Of a stretch of 51,532 nucleotides of DNA, positions 34,418-44,300 are shown piece after piece (positions within the stretch are counted from its first letter, which is position 1; every line of letters starts with the position of its first letter). A model generated the notes under the pieces. It had not been told where the DNA came from. It did no database searches and worked only from the letters and a program-made list of their open reading frames with translations. The DNA is taken from the NCBI GenBank assembly GCA_017993835.1, contig JAGOLX010000043.1, forward strand, positions 1 through 51,532. The letters run 5' to 3'. Source of the stretch: Phycisphaerae bacterium. Lineage in GTDB: Bacteria > Planctomycetota > Phycisphaerae > Sedimentisphaerales > Anaerobacaceae. The translations under genes and the position numbers were made by a program.

Positions 34418-35851
34418 ATGTGTGAGCATTGTACGAGACGAGAGTTCCTGGGAACGGGAGTGGCCAGCGGATTGATTCTTGCCGGGTCAGCTTGGACGCA
34501 CGCATGGGCCTCGCAGTCCGCCCCTCGCCCATTCCAAGGGAAGTCGCGAATCTGTGTCGTCTTCACCGGCGTGCCCGCGCCAGGGGACCGCGATTGGGGA
34601 GCCGACGCCGGGCAGGTCGAAGCGGTGAAAGCCCGCCTGACTGAAGTGGAACAGGAGTTTGGAAACGTCGAACTGCTGATCGGGCAATCGACCAGCGCCC
34701 AGGAGACAGCGGCTCTGTTGGAGAAGGCGGGGCCGGGGACGCCGGTTCTCGCGGTTAACGTGCGGAACTTCGCTTTGACAGGCGTCGTGAAGCCGATTCT
34801 GGATGGGGCGCATCCCATGGTTGTATTCTCGTTGCCGGCGAGCGGCCATGACTGGATGTATGCCCCCCGCTGGCACCGTCAAGGGCACCGCGTCACCCTG
34901 CTGGCCAGCGGCAACTACGACGAACTCGAGCGAGCGATTCGCCTGCTGAGAGTCGTTCCAATGATGAAGCAGACACGGATTCTGCTTTTCCCGCCCGCTC
35001 GAGGCACGGCGCCTGCTCAGTCTCCGGAGGAAATCAGAAAGCGTCTTGGGGCGGATGTCGTGGCCGTCGAAGAGAAGCTTTTTGACGAAATGACTTCTAC
35101 CGTGGAAGACGAGGCCGTTCGGACGGAGGCCGATTGGTGGACGAAGAACGCCAAGGAGATCATCGAGCCAAACAGAGAGGACATCCAGAAGGCGGCCCGC
35201 GTCAGCGTGGCATTGCAGCGTCTTCTCCAACAGCAACAGGCTCAGGGGCTCGCCGTAGGCACCTGCATGGGATGGCTGTCGAAAGGATTTCCCTGCCTGG
35301 GTTTTGCCCGCCTCCGCGACCGTGGGATTCCTGCGGCCTGCGAAGGGGATATGGACTCGTTGCTGACGATGCTCCTGTTCCAATACGCGATGGATCGCCC
35401 CGGCTTCCAGGGCAACGCAACCTTCGACACCGCGCGAAACGCGTTGTGGACCGCGCACTGCACGGCGCCGCTGAAGATGGACGGCCCCCAAGGCAAGGAG
35501 GCGCCGTACCTGCTGCGCGGCCATTCCGAGGTGGCTGGCAGCGGTTGCGTCCCGGAGGTCCAATACCGCGTGGGCGAGACCATTACCCGCTCCAAGCTGG
35601 TCAACCTGGACACGATTCTCGTTTCCACCGGCAAGATCATCGAGGTCCCGAAGAAAGCGGTCCACGGTTGCCGTACCCAGATCGTCACCGAGGTCCGTGA
35701 TGCGACGAAGATGGCCGCCAACTGGAGCAGCGTCCTTGAGACCGAGGATGCCATGACGCTGTTGCACCGCGTCGTTGTCTACGGCGACCACCTGCAGAGC
35801 GTACACCACCTCGCCCGATTAATGGGCATGAAGGTCGTCGAGGAAGGCTGA
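34418..35851 (+). CDS. Tat-exported sugar-isomerase-like protein
   Basis: 477 residues with an AAGGGG ribosome site 8 bases upstream. The N-terminus TRREFLGTGVASGLILAG is a twin-arginine signal, so the folded protein crosses the membrane. The body resembles L-fucose/L-arabinose isomerase-fold proteins: an N-terminal Rossmann-type part (RICVVFTGVPAPGDRDWGAD), a central part with AVGTCMGWLSKGFPCLGFARL and IPAACEGDMDSLLTMLL, and a C-terminal barrel (VRDATKMAANW). Such Tat-tagged isomerase homologues are frequent in planctomycete sugar loci, mostly uncharacterised. Activity as an isomerase is unproven, and Cys-rich MCEHC at the extreme N-terminus is unusual. Confidence 0.78.
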   Translation: MCEHCTRREFLGTGVASGLILAGSAWTHAWASQSAPRPFQGKSRICVVFTGVPAPGDRDWGADAGQVEAVKARLTEVEQEFGNVELLIGQSTSAQETAALLEKAGPGTPVLAVNVRNFALTGVVKPILDGAHPMVVFSLPASGHDWMYAPRWHRQGHRVTLLASGNYDELERAIRLLRVVPMMKQTRILLFPPARGTAPAQSPEEIRKRLGADVVAVEEKLFDEMTSTVEDEAVRTEADWWTKNAKEIIEPNREDIQKAARVSVALQRLLQQQQAQGLAVGTCMGWLSKGFPCLGFARLRDRGIPAACEGDMDSLLTMLLFQYAMDRPGFQGNATFDTARNALWTAHCTAPLKMDGPQGKEAPYLLRGHSEVAGSGCVPEVQYRVGETITRSKLVNLDTILVSTGKIIEVPKKAVHGCRTQIVTEVRDATKMAANWSSVLETEDAMTLLHRVVVYGDHLQSVHHLARLMGMKVVEEG

Positions 35852-35925
35852 GGCGACCCTGGGCCTGCGGTTCGTTGAGGGCGTGCGAAGGTTTCTCTTC
35901 CAGGCGCAAATGGACGAGTATGCGC

Positions 35926-35955
35926 TTGACAGGGGGGCCTGCTCTCTGGTATCAT
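35926..35955 (+). promoter_or_regulatory. consensus promoter of a short transcription unit
   Basis: TTGACA (35926-35931), 18 bp, TATCAT (35950-35955). Transcription should begin near 35962. Confidence 0.65.
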
Positions 35956-35961
35956 CTGGGT

Positions 35962-36080
35962 GTTGTGAGTGTAGACAATAGGTCTTGCCAAAAGACTGTG
36001 GAGGAATGTTGATGACACTGCACAACATGGAGACGAGGTGATCGAGCCGTACGCGTCGCCTGCGTCTCCCTTTTTTGTTT
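35962..36080 (+). ncRNA. candidate small RNA or leader, about 115 nt
   Basis: Bounded by a good promoter and an intrinsic terminator. It contains a small hairpin (GTCTT/AAGAC near 35982-35996), then GTGGAGGAAT followed by a nine-codon frame (ATG 36012, MTLHNMETR, stop 36039-36041). The terminator is GGAGACG (36031-36037) pairing with CGTCTCC before a run of six T. It could be a free small RNA, a leader with an attenuator for the next gene, or a tiny peptide gene. I know of no matching RNA family. Confidence 0.4.
36031..36080 (+). terminator. intrinsic terminator of the short unit
   Basis: A 7-bp stem GGAGACG/CGTCTCC, extended by a few imperfect pairs, followed by CTTTTTTGTTTTT. Confidence 0.6.
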
Positions 36081-36135
36081 TTCATGCAAACCTCTCGCTT
36101 CTGTTCTCCCCACAAAGCGAACATTCTATGCGGAA

Positions 36136-36654
36136 GTGCCAATCGGATCTTTCTGCGCCCAACAAAGTTTCGAGAATCCGGCGGAACGGGCAAACTCCGA
36201 GCTGGTTTGGCCGTACTCCCATGTAAAGACCGGGGCGCCAACTCGTGATTGGGCGGGCCAGAACCGCACGAGTCAGTCCATCGCCATGACAGCCCCAGTG
36301 AGCCAACAGGCCTGCTCGGAGAAGATCGCGATGACCGCCCCAGTGAATCAGCAGAGGTCCGGCGATAACTGGGTTGTCAGCTTTCTGATGCCGGCCGAGT
36401 ACACGATGCAGACGCTGCCCGAGCCGTTGGACCCGTCCGTAACGCTGAGAGAGATCCCCACTCGGAAGATGGCATCGGTGAGGTATTCCGGAACGTGGAG
36501 CCGGAAACGGTATGAAGAGCACCTTGCACGCCTTATGCAGTTCGTGGAGAAACGCGGTTGGAAGGTCCTCGGCGAGCCGGTTTTCGCGCGGTACGATCCG
36601 CCGTTTCAGTTGCCCTTCCTGCGTCGCAACGAGATCCTGATCCCGGTCGAATGA
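36136..36654 (+). pseudogene. SOUL haem-binding-like protein, N-terminally degraded
   Basis: The C-terminal two thirds is a clear SOUL/HBP domain: IAMTAPVSQQ, KIAMTAPVNQQ, WVVSFLMPAEY, TMQTLPEPLDPSVTLREIP, FVEKRGWKVLGEPVFARYD, ending PFLRRNEILIP. The first 45-50 residues of the open frame do not resemble the family (expected EVRxY..and a FRxLxxYI segment). A credible start is also missing; only a GTG at 36136 is available. I read it as a 5'-damaged gene, or one with a frameshift near 36240. SOUL proteins bind haem or tetrapyrroles. Confidence 0.75.
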
Positions 36655-36748
36655 GCTGTGGACATCCACGCGGTCAGGTGGCAACATACCTATACGCGTG
36701 CGGCAACAGGCGGCGCGAAGAGGCAGGCAATCTTGCAGGAGCCTGAGA

Positions 36749-38959
36749 ATGGCCATGGGTCACATGCGATGGATTCGTTTTACAGTAGCTGCATGGGTTT
36801 CATGCTGTATCGCGGCTGCGCAACCAGCCCGGGCGGCCAAGGAAGCACCCGATTCTGCATGGTTCCGTCGCTCGTTGGTTGGGATGGAGGTCGGACCCAC
36901 GGGGGCGCAATTCGGGCACAGCGATCCAAATGACGCTTGCTACTGTTCGCAATTCAACGGCAGGGAGATAGTCCGTCACTGTGTAGCCGCCCACTGCGAC
37001 TACGTCGTCATCTGGGCACGCGATGGGGATTATGCATACTATGACTCCAGGCTGCTGCCGAAGGCCCCTGGCCTCGGCGAGCGCGATCCCCTGCGGGAGG
37101 CGGTGGACGAAGCAGCCCGACACGGACTTCCGGTGATCGCCTACTGCGTGGTGCAACAGGGTGGGCACTACCTGCGCGAGCATCCGGAGTTCGAGATGCG
37201 CGACCCAGCAGGCAATCGAATCGGGCGATTCTGTTACGAGTCGGGCTACCTCGAGACGATGAAGCAAATCGTAGCCGAGCAACTTGCCTACGGCATCGCC
37301 GGCTTTCACATCGACATGCTGGATCAGGGTTTTGGCCCTCCCTACGGCTGCTGGTGCGAGCACTGCCAGAAGGCGTTCGAGGCGAAGTACCGCCATGCCA
37401 TGCCAACGGGCGTCACATGGGACGAGAAGTGGGACCACATGCTTGAGTTCCGCTATGCGACGAGTGCGCGATTCGAGCGGGCACTCTACGAGCACATCAA
37501 GTCGCTCGACCCAAACGCCACAGTGGATTTCAACTATCATGGCAGTCCCCCGTTTTCCTGGGAGGTTGGCCAGCGGCCGGTGCAGCACGCCGGCAATGCG
37601 GATTTCGTCACCGGCGAGACGGGCGTATGGGGCTTCAGTGCCCTGACGGTCGGGCTCAATGCCGAGTTCTACCGGGCCGCGACGCCCGGTCTGCCCGTTC
37701 AGGTGGCGATCCAGCGCGGGGTGCGGATGTACCATGATCAGACGACACGTCCGCTCAACGACATCCGCTGGGAACTCCTGACGCTGCTGGCCCACGGCAC
37801 CTTTGTGACGATGGTGGACAAGGCCGGCTTTGATGGCTGGCTCGACCCGGTAGCCTACGACCGCATCGGGACGGCCTTCAAAGAAGCACACGCCAAACGA
37901 GAGCATTTCGGCCAGACTCCCGTCGCCGAGGTGGGGATCTATTTCAGCAGCCGAACGCGGGATTGGCTTGGACGCGAACAGGCGGCAGATTACTTCCAGA
38001 GCTTCCAGGGCGTCCACAAGGCCATGGTCTATGAGCACCTGCCCTGGGGAATTGTGCTGGACGAGAATGCGACGCTCGAACGGTTGCGACAATTCCCGGT
38101 GATGCTGCTTCCGCACGCCGCCATCGTTTCCGACCACGAGGTTGCCCTGCTACGAGACTATGTGCAGGAAGGCGGCAACCTGATCCTGACCGGCTGGACC
38201 GGCATGCTCGGCTGGCGGGCCGAGCCCCGCGAGGAATCAGCCCTGAGTGAACTCGCGGGCGTCCATTTGGTCCGGCGGCTCGAGTCCTTGGACAACTGGG
38301 TGCGATTCCCTGGCCGTTCTGAAGGTCCGCCATCCGTCTTGGGACAGGGCATTCCCGGGGCTTGGCCATTCCTGGTCAAAGGACCTGCTGCGGTTTTGGA
38401 GGCCACCACAGCGCAGCCGGTCGGCGAACTGCTGCAGCCGTTCCGCACCACGCGTCAGCGCGAGGGCACGGAAGGTGCTGACTGGCCCATGAGTGCTGAC
38501 TCACCGGCAGGCCCCGCCATTCTCCTGAACGAGATCGGCAAAGGCAAGGTGTTTACCCTCGCCTGCTCGCCCGATTGTGCCACGGCCAGCGAGCATCACA
38601 TCGTGGAGGCACGCCGTCTTTTGGTTAACGCGGTCCGATTCCTCAATCCTGATCCCAGGATTCGCATCACGGCGCCGACCACCGTCGAAGCGATCGTCAC
38701 CGAGGATCAGGCCAAGCGGACGTTTCGCGTCCACCTGCTGGGGTACAACGCGCCGCCGCAGACCACCCCGCCCAAGGATCGGCCCCATATCCTGCCCGGC
38801 CTCATGGAAGACGCCCCCATGTATCGGGCGACCATCGAATTCGCCGAGCCGATCAGACGAGCCACGGCCACTAACAAATCCACAAAACTGGCACGGTCCG
38901 ACCGCCGGTTGGAACTGATAGTCAACGACATCCATGAGATCGTGATCATCAGATACTGA
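36749..38959 (+). CDS. secreted glycoside-hydrolase-like protein (GHL6/beta-galactosidase-trimerisation type)
   Basis: 736 residues from ATG 36749, which has AGGAG 7 bases before it. The signal peptide (FTVAAWVSCCIAAAQPARA) ends near residue 30. The barrel domain (about 40-400) has FGHSDPNDACYC, YVVIWARDGDYAYYDS, GLPVIAYCVVQQGGHY, and the family's acid-and-cysteine stretch FHIDMLDQG..CWCEHCQKAFE. A Rossmann-like middle domain follows (WGIVLDENATLERLRQFPVM, LLRDYVQEGGNLILTG), as in beta-galactosidase trimerisation domains, then a C-terminal sandwich. The Asp of HIDMLDQG and an acid in DFVTGETG are candidate catalytic residues by analogy. The substrate is unknown, plausibly fucose- or galactose-containing glycans. 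Confidence 0.85.
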   Translation: MAMGHMRWIRFTVAAWVSCCIAAAQPARAAKEAPDSAWFRRSLVGMEVGPTGAQFGHSDPNDACYCSQFNGREIVRHCVAAHCDYVVIWARDGDYAYYDSRLLPKAPGLGERDPLREAVDEAARHGLPVIAYCVVQQGGHYLREHPEFEMRDPAGNRIGRFCYESGYLETMKQIVAEQLAYGIAGFHIDMLDQGFGPPYGCWCEHCQKAFEAKYRHAMPTGVTWDEKWDHMLEFRYATSARFERALYEHIKSLDPNATVDFNYHGSPPFSWEVGQRPVQHAGNADFVTGETGVWGFSALTVGLNAEFYRAATPGLPVQVAIQRGVRMYHDQTTRPLNDIRWELLTLLAHGTFVTMVDKAGFDGWLDPVAYDRIGTAFKEAHAKREHFGQTPVAEVGIYFSSRTRDWLGREQAADYFQSFQGVHKAMVYEHLPWGIVLDENATLERLRQFPVMLLPHAAIVSDHEVALLRDYVQEGGNLILTGWTGMLGWRAEPREESALSELAGVHLVRRLESLDNWVRFPGRSEGPPSVLGQGIPGAWPFLVKGPAAVLEATTAQPVGELLQPFRTTRQREGTEGADWPMSADSPAGPAILLNEIGKGKVFTLACSPDCATASEHHIVEARRLLVNAVRFLNPDPRIRITAPTTVEAIVTEDQAKRTFRVHLLGYNAPPQTTPPKDRPHILPGLMEDAPMYRATIEFAEPIRRATATNKSTKLARSDRRLELIVNDIHEIVIIRY

Positions 38960-39022
38960 AGTGCACCGCCGTGATCGAACAGTCGAAAGCTGGCGGCGCT
39001 TCGCAGTCCGAACCCTCGGCAT

Positions 39023-39583
39023 TCACAATCCGTCAGGGCGGAATTCCCATTCCGTGCGAGTGTCGTGATCGAATCGCAGTCGAGTGCTCAGCATGTGCTC
39101 ATCCGTCATCTTCAGTGTGTTGCCGGGCCGATCCTGGAAGATGAAAGGCTTGCCTTGGCGCCTGCACATAACTTCGATCACAAGCGTCGATTGGTGGTCG
39201 TAGAGGGCGATGTGCAATTCAAAATCGAGTTGGTGTTCTGCGTCGGTGGAGTGAACCACCAACTGCCGGCCTTGTCCCAGCCGGTCCTGAAAACGTACTG
39301 TTTGCGTCGTGTGTTGATAGGCCGGCTCACTTGTGGCGCGAGTACCCCTGTTTGTGTTCGCCCGGAACGTCACGCCGGAGAGGAAGGCTTCTCCGCCTCG
39401 ACGCCAGACGGCAAATCGCCCCCGCTGACTATCGAAAGCCACGGCGAAGGCGTCATTCTCGATTTCGGGTGCAAGCTGTGTCCCGGCGAGCACCCGCGTG
39501 GTAGCGTGCACCACCGGCGGCACCGCCACGCCAGAATAGGGAAGGCCTTTGATGAAGTCTCTTCGGTTTGAGCGAAGATTCAT
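39023..39583 (-). pseudogene. N-terminal fragment of a Tat-exported glycosidase-like protein
   Basis: 186 residues from ATG 39583. SNRRDFIKGLPYSGVAV is a twin-arginine signal. The mature part (ENDAFAVAFDSQRGRFAVWRR, LVIEVMCRRQGKPFIFQD) looks like the first beta-sandwich of large alpha-galactosidase or GH36/GH31-like enzymes. The frame stops at about 190 residues with no catalytic barrel, only 63 bases from the end of the convergent gene at 38959. I infer a 3'-truncated gene. Repeat C sits immediately before its start. Confidence 0.6.
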
Positions 39584-39591
39584 GACCATCA

Positions 39592-39638
39592 CTGAGGTAC
39601 TCCCGGTTGTCAAGACCAGAATCTCGGTTCTTTGAGGT
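39592..39638 (-). repeat. 47-bp repeat C, copy 2
   Basis: Inverted relative to 8188-8234, with 45 of 47 identical. It ends 9 bases before the start codon of the fragment gene, and its TTGACA could act as a -35 element. Confidence 0.8.
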
Positions 39639-40038
39639 TGTATGGTGTAGTAGTATGGTCTTCTTTTTTTTTGCTTCTTTTTCTTTGTGTGTCAGTGAGA
39701 CTATCGTTGTCTTGTGATCTGGAAGGAGGTCACCATGGAATGACCCGTTTGCCATGTAGCCGCCCAGATGTTTCCTGACGCGATCATCGGGTTTACGGCC
39801 GCGCCCTCCAGGGAGTGTTCCGGCTTGCGGATATATGCAGGATACCTCTCCTCGAGCGACGATCTTACGCCGTTGGGCAGCACGCATTCTTCCCTGATGC
39901 GGCTGCCTCGTGTGTCTTCCCTCTGCGTCCATCAACGAAATCTGTGGGCATATTACCTTGTTTTCTACAGACCGCTGCGTATTATGGACGTCGACAACCG
40001 GATGTTGTGCCCAGTCTAGATTCTGAGGGAGGTAGTTC
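39639..40038. other. gene-free stretch with T-rich tract
   Basis: Contains a T-rich run near 39660-39690, a very strong GGAAGGAGGT site followed by ATG GAA TGA (39722-39743), and no supported gene. A 60-residue minus frame (39701-39883) has some protein-like composition but no start signal or family. Confidence 0.4.
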
Positions 40039-40710
40039 ATGGTTGCTGAGAGTTCGCCGTCGACGAAGGCTGTCGGGTTCTGGTCGGCTGTGTTGGCTAC
40101 CGTGTTCAGCGTCACGTATGTCGTCGCGCAGATCGCGGAGTGGATGGGATGGATGGGGTCGGGGGGCGGAGCGGACAATGCCAGTACGCCTTTCGGGCTG
40201 GTCATACTGCTCACGCCGTCGCTGTTCCTGGGCTCGGCGTTTCTGGTGCTGGTTGTCAGTATCCACTATGTGACCTCTGCGGATCGGAAGGTCTTCAGCC
40301 ATGCGGCGGTAGCATTCGCCACCGTCTACGCGGTCCTGATCAGCATCAACTATTACGTGCAACTGGCCTGGGTGATGCCCCGACTGGCGGCGGGCCGGAC
40401 CGAGGGCATCGAGCAGTTCCTGTTCACGCCCTTCGATTCGTTCCTGTACGCCGTGGATATTCTCGGGTACAGCTTCATGAGTGTCGCGACGCTCTTTGCT
40501 GCCAGGGTGTTCACCGGCAGGGGGATCGAACGCGTGGTGCGTGCGTCCCTGGTGGCAAATGGTCTGTTGCTCCCCTTCATCGCGCTGCAGATGTACGTTC
40601 ACTGGCTGATCTGGATCGCGGCACTGTGGGCGGTGACGTTCCCGGCGTCGACGTGGTCCCTGGCGATCCTGTTTCGCCGGCTGCCGACGAGCGAGAAGAC
40701 GGGGTCGTAG
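40039..40710 (+). CDS. six-helix integral membrane protein, unknown family
   Basis: 223 residues with GGGAGG 7 bases before ATG. Hydrophobic helices lie near 12-35, 52-75, 86-108, 134-158, 165-188 and 189-212. Short loops contain MGWMGSGGGAD and a polar VTSADRK. Conserved-looking aromatic and acidic residues (YYVQLAWVMP, FTPFDSFLYAVDILGY) lie in or next to helices. No transport or enzymatic signature is recognised. The next small gene lies 87 bases downstream and may be co-transcribed. Confidence 0.8.
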   Translation: MVAESSPSTKAVGFWSAVLATVFSVTYVVAQIAEWMGWMGSGGGADNASTPFGLVILLTPSLFLGSAFLVLVVSIHYVTSADRKVFSHAAVAFATVYAVLISINYYVQLAWVMPRLAAGRTEGIEQFLFTPFDSFLYAVDILGYSFMSVATLFAARVFTGRGIERVVRASLVANGLLLPFIALQMYVHWLIWIAALWAVTFPASTWSLAILFRRLPTSEKTGS

Positions 40711-40797
40711 ATGGGCATCGGGCGGCCGTGGGTGGTTCGTCAAGCGGGCCGCGTGGAGCGTGAGAGTATCCGACGTGTCGGGGAAGGAGAAGAACGG

Positions 40798-41001
40798 ATG
40801 GTCTTCGTGAAGGTAAACAACGGCAAGTACATCAATGTCGCTCGGATGACCTACACCGAGCCCACGCGAAAGGGAGGTTTGACCGTTCACTTTGACGTCG
40901 GCGGTGGGGACATCGCCGGGCCTTCGTGCTGCGTGAAGCTGGAGCCGGGCGAAGCGTCGATTCTCCAACAGTTCCTCGACGCCCAGACCACACGACCATG
41001 A
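40798..41001 (+). CDS. small hypothetical protein, 67 residues
   Basis: Starts MVFVKVNNGKYINVARMTY after an AAGGAGAAG ribosome site; the longer frame from 40711 is less likely. It is a compact beta-rich domain (LTVHFDVGGGDIAGP, SCCVKLEPGEASIL) ending in a short helix. Similar short proteins occur in planctomycetes without known function. Cys-Cys at 47-48 is the only notable residue pair. Confidence 0.65.
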   Translation: MVFVKVNNGKYINVARMTYTEPTRKGGLTVHFDVGGGDIAGPSCCVKLEPGEASILQQFLDAQTTRP

Positions 41002-41174
41002 GGGCAGCTGGAGAAACCGGGCCAACCCGACAAGAACGCGAATGGTGCCGCCTTCGAACGTACTTAATAGGTGGGACCTGGAGCCAGAATCCGATTCTCC
41101 CTCGGGGCATCTCTTCGGTTCCTGTGGATACACACCTGCTAGGAAAACAGAGCAGGAATACGTATTTATCACAA

Positions 41175-41204
41175 TTGACACGAGCGGGACTGGGGTGAGA
41201 TAAT
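41175..41204 (+). promoter_or_regulatory. promoter of the thioredoxin-TPR-protease gene
   Basis: TTGACA (41175-41180), 18 bp, GATAAT (41199-41204), giving a leader of about 160 nt. Nothing else was recognised in 41002-41372. Confidence 0.55.
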
Positions 41205-41372
41205 CTGGCTGTCTGGAGTCTGTTGGCTTTGCCGGGCAGACCCCAGAGGGGAGATTGAGGAATGATTTCATGGCCGGCAGAGCACCCGTGCCGGTGACGC
41301 ATGCACGTGGGTATGTATCCTTGTACCGGTATTCTCTGTCTGCGGTTGCATTGCTGGATCGGGAGAAATCCG

Positions 41373-44300
41373 ATGATGATCGCATGGCATCCAGGTTGGG
41401 TTCTGATAGTGGTATACCTTGGCCTCGGATTCGTCGGCAACTCCCCTACCAAGGCCGGGCAGTCTGCCTCCTACCGTGAGCAGAGCAGGACAGACAACAC
41501 AGAAAAAGGTACACAAGTCGGCCTGCCCGAACAGCGATGGGAGGTCCGCCTTGAGGCAGGGGAACTCAATTCGAAGCTGTACCCCCGGTTCAGTCCCGTT
41601 GGGACTCGATTGGCGCTCATGCCGGCCAAGATGCCTGATCTGGACGGTTTCGATCACCTGGAAGGTCAATTGAGGCTTGGAGCCGCTATACACGACAGAT
41701 CAGGTCAGCGATTCGTCATCGCTCGCAGCCAGAAGGGCAGCTTCTATGATCTGCTCTTCATCGACTTCGACCATGATGGCTCCCTTGTTGGCGAGGTAGC
41801 CATCAGATGTCAGCCGCGTCGTTCTCGGGAGAAATGGTGGTCGAGCTTTCAGTCCTCCGTGCAGGTAAAGCTGAACGTCGATGGAACGGTCCTCTGGCAG
41901 GACTACCCCCTGAGCTTCTGGGCCGTCGTGGACGAGCCCGACGAAACACCACAAGAGATTCGGTTTACGCGGACAGGATTTCGCACGGGCAAGGTGCGCA
42001 TTGGCGGCACCGACTATGACGTCATTCTGTCGGACGGCAACAACGACGGCCTGTTTGCGCCCGGCGACAGCTGGACTATCCAACCGGTCAACATAGCCAG
42101 TCCATCGCGGGTACACCGCCGGGTGGGTGATTTCAATTGGGTGGATAACAAAGCTTATCTGTTGGAGTTGGCGGACTCGACCGGTACGCGGGGCTGGGTG
42201 GTGCGTCACGATCCGGGGATCACACAGGAGGAAGACCAACAGACCAGGGATATGTACAGGGAGGATCATGCTGCGCCTCGGGCCATGCGCCCCGTGGTGT
42301 TCAGATATGACGTAGATCAGGCGATCGCCGATGCCAGAGCGGAAGAGACGCCGTATTTCCTGGATTTCGAGACGAGTTGGTGTGGGCCGTGCCGACAGAT
42401 GGACCAGTTGGTCTACACGGCTCAGCCGGTCGTGGATGCCGCCAAAGGCATCATCTGCATCAAGGTCGACGGAGACATACGCAAGGACCTTGTGGACAGC
42501 TATCAGGTGAAAGGCTATCCGACGGGCATCCTCTCTGCGTCGGACGGCCGGGAGATGAGACGATTCATCGGATATCGCTCTGTGAAGTACATGGCCCGTT
42601 TCCTCGATGCTAGAGGACAGACACCGGACGACATACAATCACTGGTTGCGCGGATGGAGTCGCTCAAGCAGAACAGATCCTGGAGTACGATCGAAGAGGA
42701 AGCAACTGCCTGGATGACCAGCCACCCCCAGGATGCCTCTGCACTCGCCATCATGGCCACGCCCAGAATCGCCAGTCGATCCGATCCACAGTCTCAGCAG
42801 ACCGCGGAGCACATCCTCCGCGAAGCCCTGGTCATTGATCCCAACTCTGCTCGGGTGCTCCAACTCCTCGCCATGTTCGCTATAGATGCCGGACGTCATA
42901 CGGAGGCAATCCGACTCAATCGCAGGCTTCTCGAAATAGCACCGAACGACGCCACAGCCCTCAACAATCTCGCGTGGAGTCTCGCCGAACACAATCAGGA
43001 TTATGAGCAGGCCCTTGCACTGACTACAAGGGGACTTGTTCTTGCCCCGGACGATGCGGATCTCTTGGACACTCACGGCGTCGTTTGCCTCCACCTGAAA
43101 CGCCTCGACGAAGCGCAGAAGTATCTGACGGAGGCTGTCCGTCTGGTGAAGCCGGCGTCACCAGGCGCAGCCGTAGTTCGCTATCATCTCGCGGAAGTCT
43201 ATGAAGCCAATGGTCAGGATCGTGAGGCAGCAGGTCTTTTTGAGAAGAGCTTGAATCTGCATGGTGGGATCAGGGGTCTGACGCCCGCGCAGGTTTCCCA
43301 CGCCAAGGAATTCCTGAATCAGTGGGCAGCCGTTCCCGCAGATCAGGCTATCTCTGGCGCCACAGCCTTGGGTTCAGCAGACGCATCCCCCCCGCCTTCG
43401 TCTGGGGTCGCGGTCGTATCCGCCGACAAACTCCTGCGTGGAACATGGGCCTGGGATATCGACAATGAGGACGATACCAACCAGCAGGCAGTGGATCTAT
43501 GGTGGGAACATGTCAATGAACACGAGCGATACCTTGTGCCCAGAAATGGCACACAGCTTGCCGTGGTCAAAGACAAGAGTTTCGAGGGATTGACGCTAGC
43601 CGATCTATCGAGAATCGGTCTTGCCCGCGATCGGATTGCTGCCTCCGATTATGAGGCGACAATCGATGTGGGCACAATCCTTGCCGTGCGGACTACAGAG
43701 GCGAACCTGGCCAAGCTGGAAGTCCTCGGTTTCGACTCGCTCAAAGGCGAAAGGCTCGGTGCGAAGTATGACATGCGACTACGGTACACGCTTTACAGGA
43801 CTGTTGGCTCTCCCTCCACGGGAATATCGACAGCAAGGCGAATACAGACGGCCGATAGCAACGAGTCAGACCACTCATCTCTCGCCGGTCAGAGTATCTC
43901 TGTGAACGACCGCAGGTTGTATGAATCGTTCCAGGCAGGTCTGGCCGGACTGATCGAGAGCAACAGAAGTGCGAGAATCGACACGCTCACCGAGCAGCTA
44001 CAGCGCGATCACACGTCACTGGCTCTGCCCAAGATGGCGACGACGAAGATGAACCCTGCGAAACTATACCAGAACTGCAGGAACAGTGTGGTAGTGGTGG
44101 GTCATCTCTGCAAATGCGCCCAGTGTGGCCGATGCCATCCCATCATCGCGGCCGGGTTCTTTGTGACTGCGTCGGGAGTGATCGTCACGAACTACCACGT
44201 CGCCAGCAAGCCGGACTCACTGGCGATGGGGGCGATGACCTGGGACGGACGCGTGTACCCGGTAAGAGAAGTCCTCGCGGCTGACAAGGAAAGCGATGTT

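Noticed and set aside
39701-39883. Minus frame of 60 codons ending near the T-rich tract
   Set aside because: Some protein-like composition (WAATWQTGHSM) but no start signal or recognisable family; kept only as a remark.
41270-41479. 70-codon frame starting MAGRAPVPV in the leader of the protease gene
   Set aside because: It overlaps the real start and signal peptide of the large gene in another frame and has no homology or good ribosome site.
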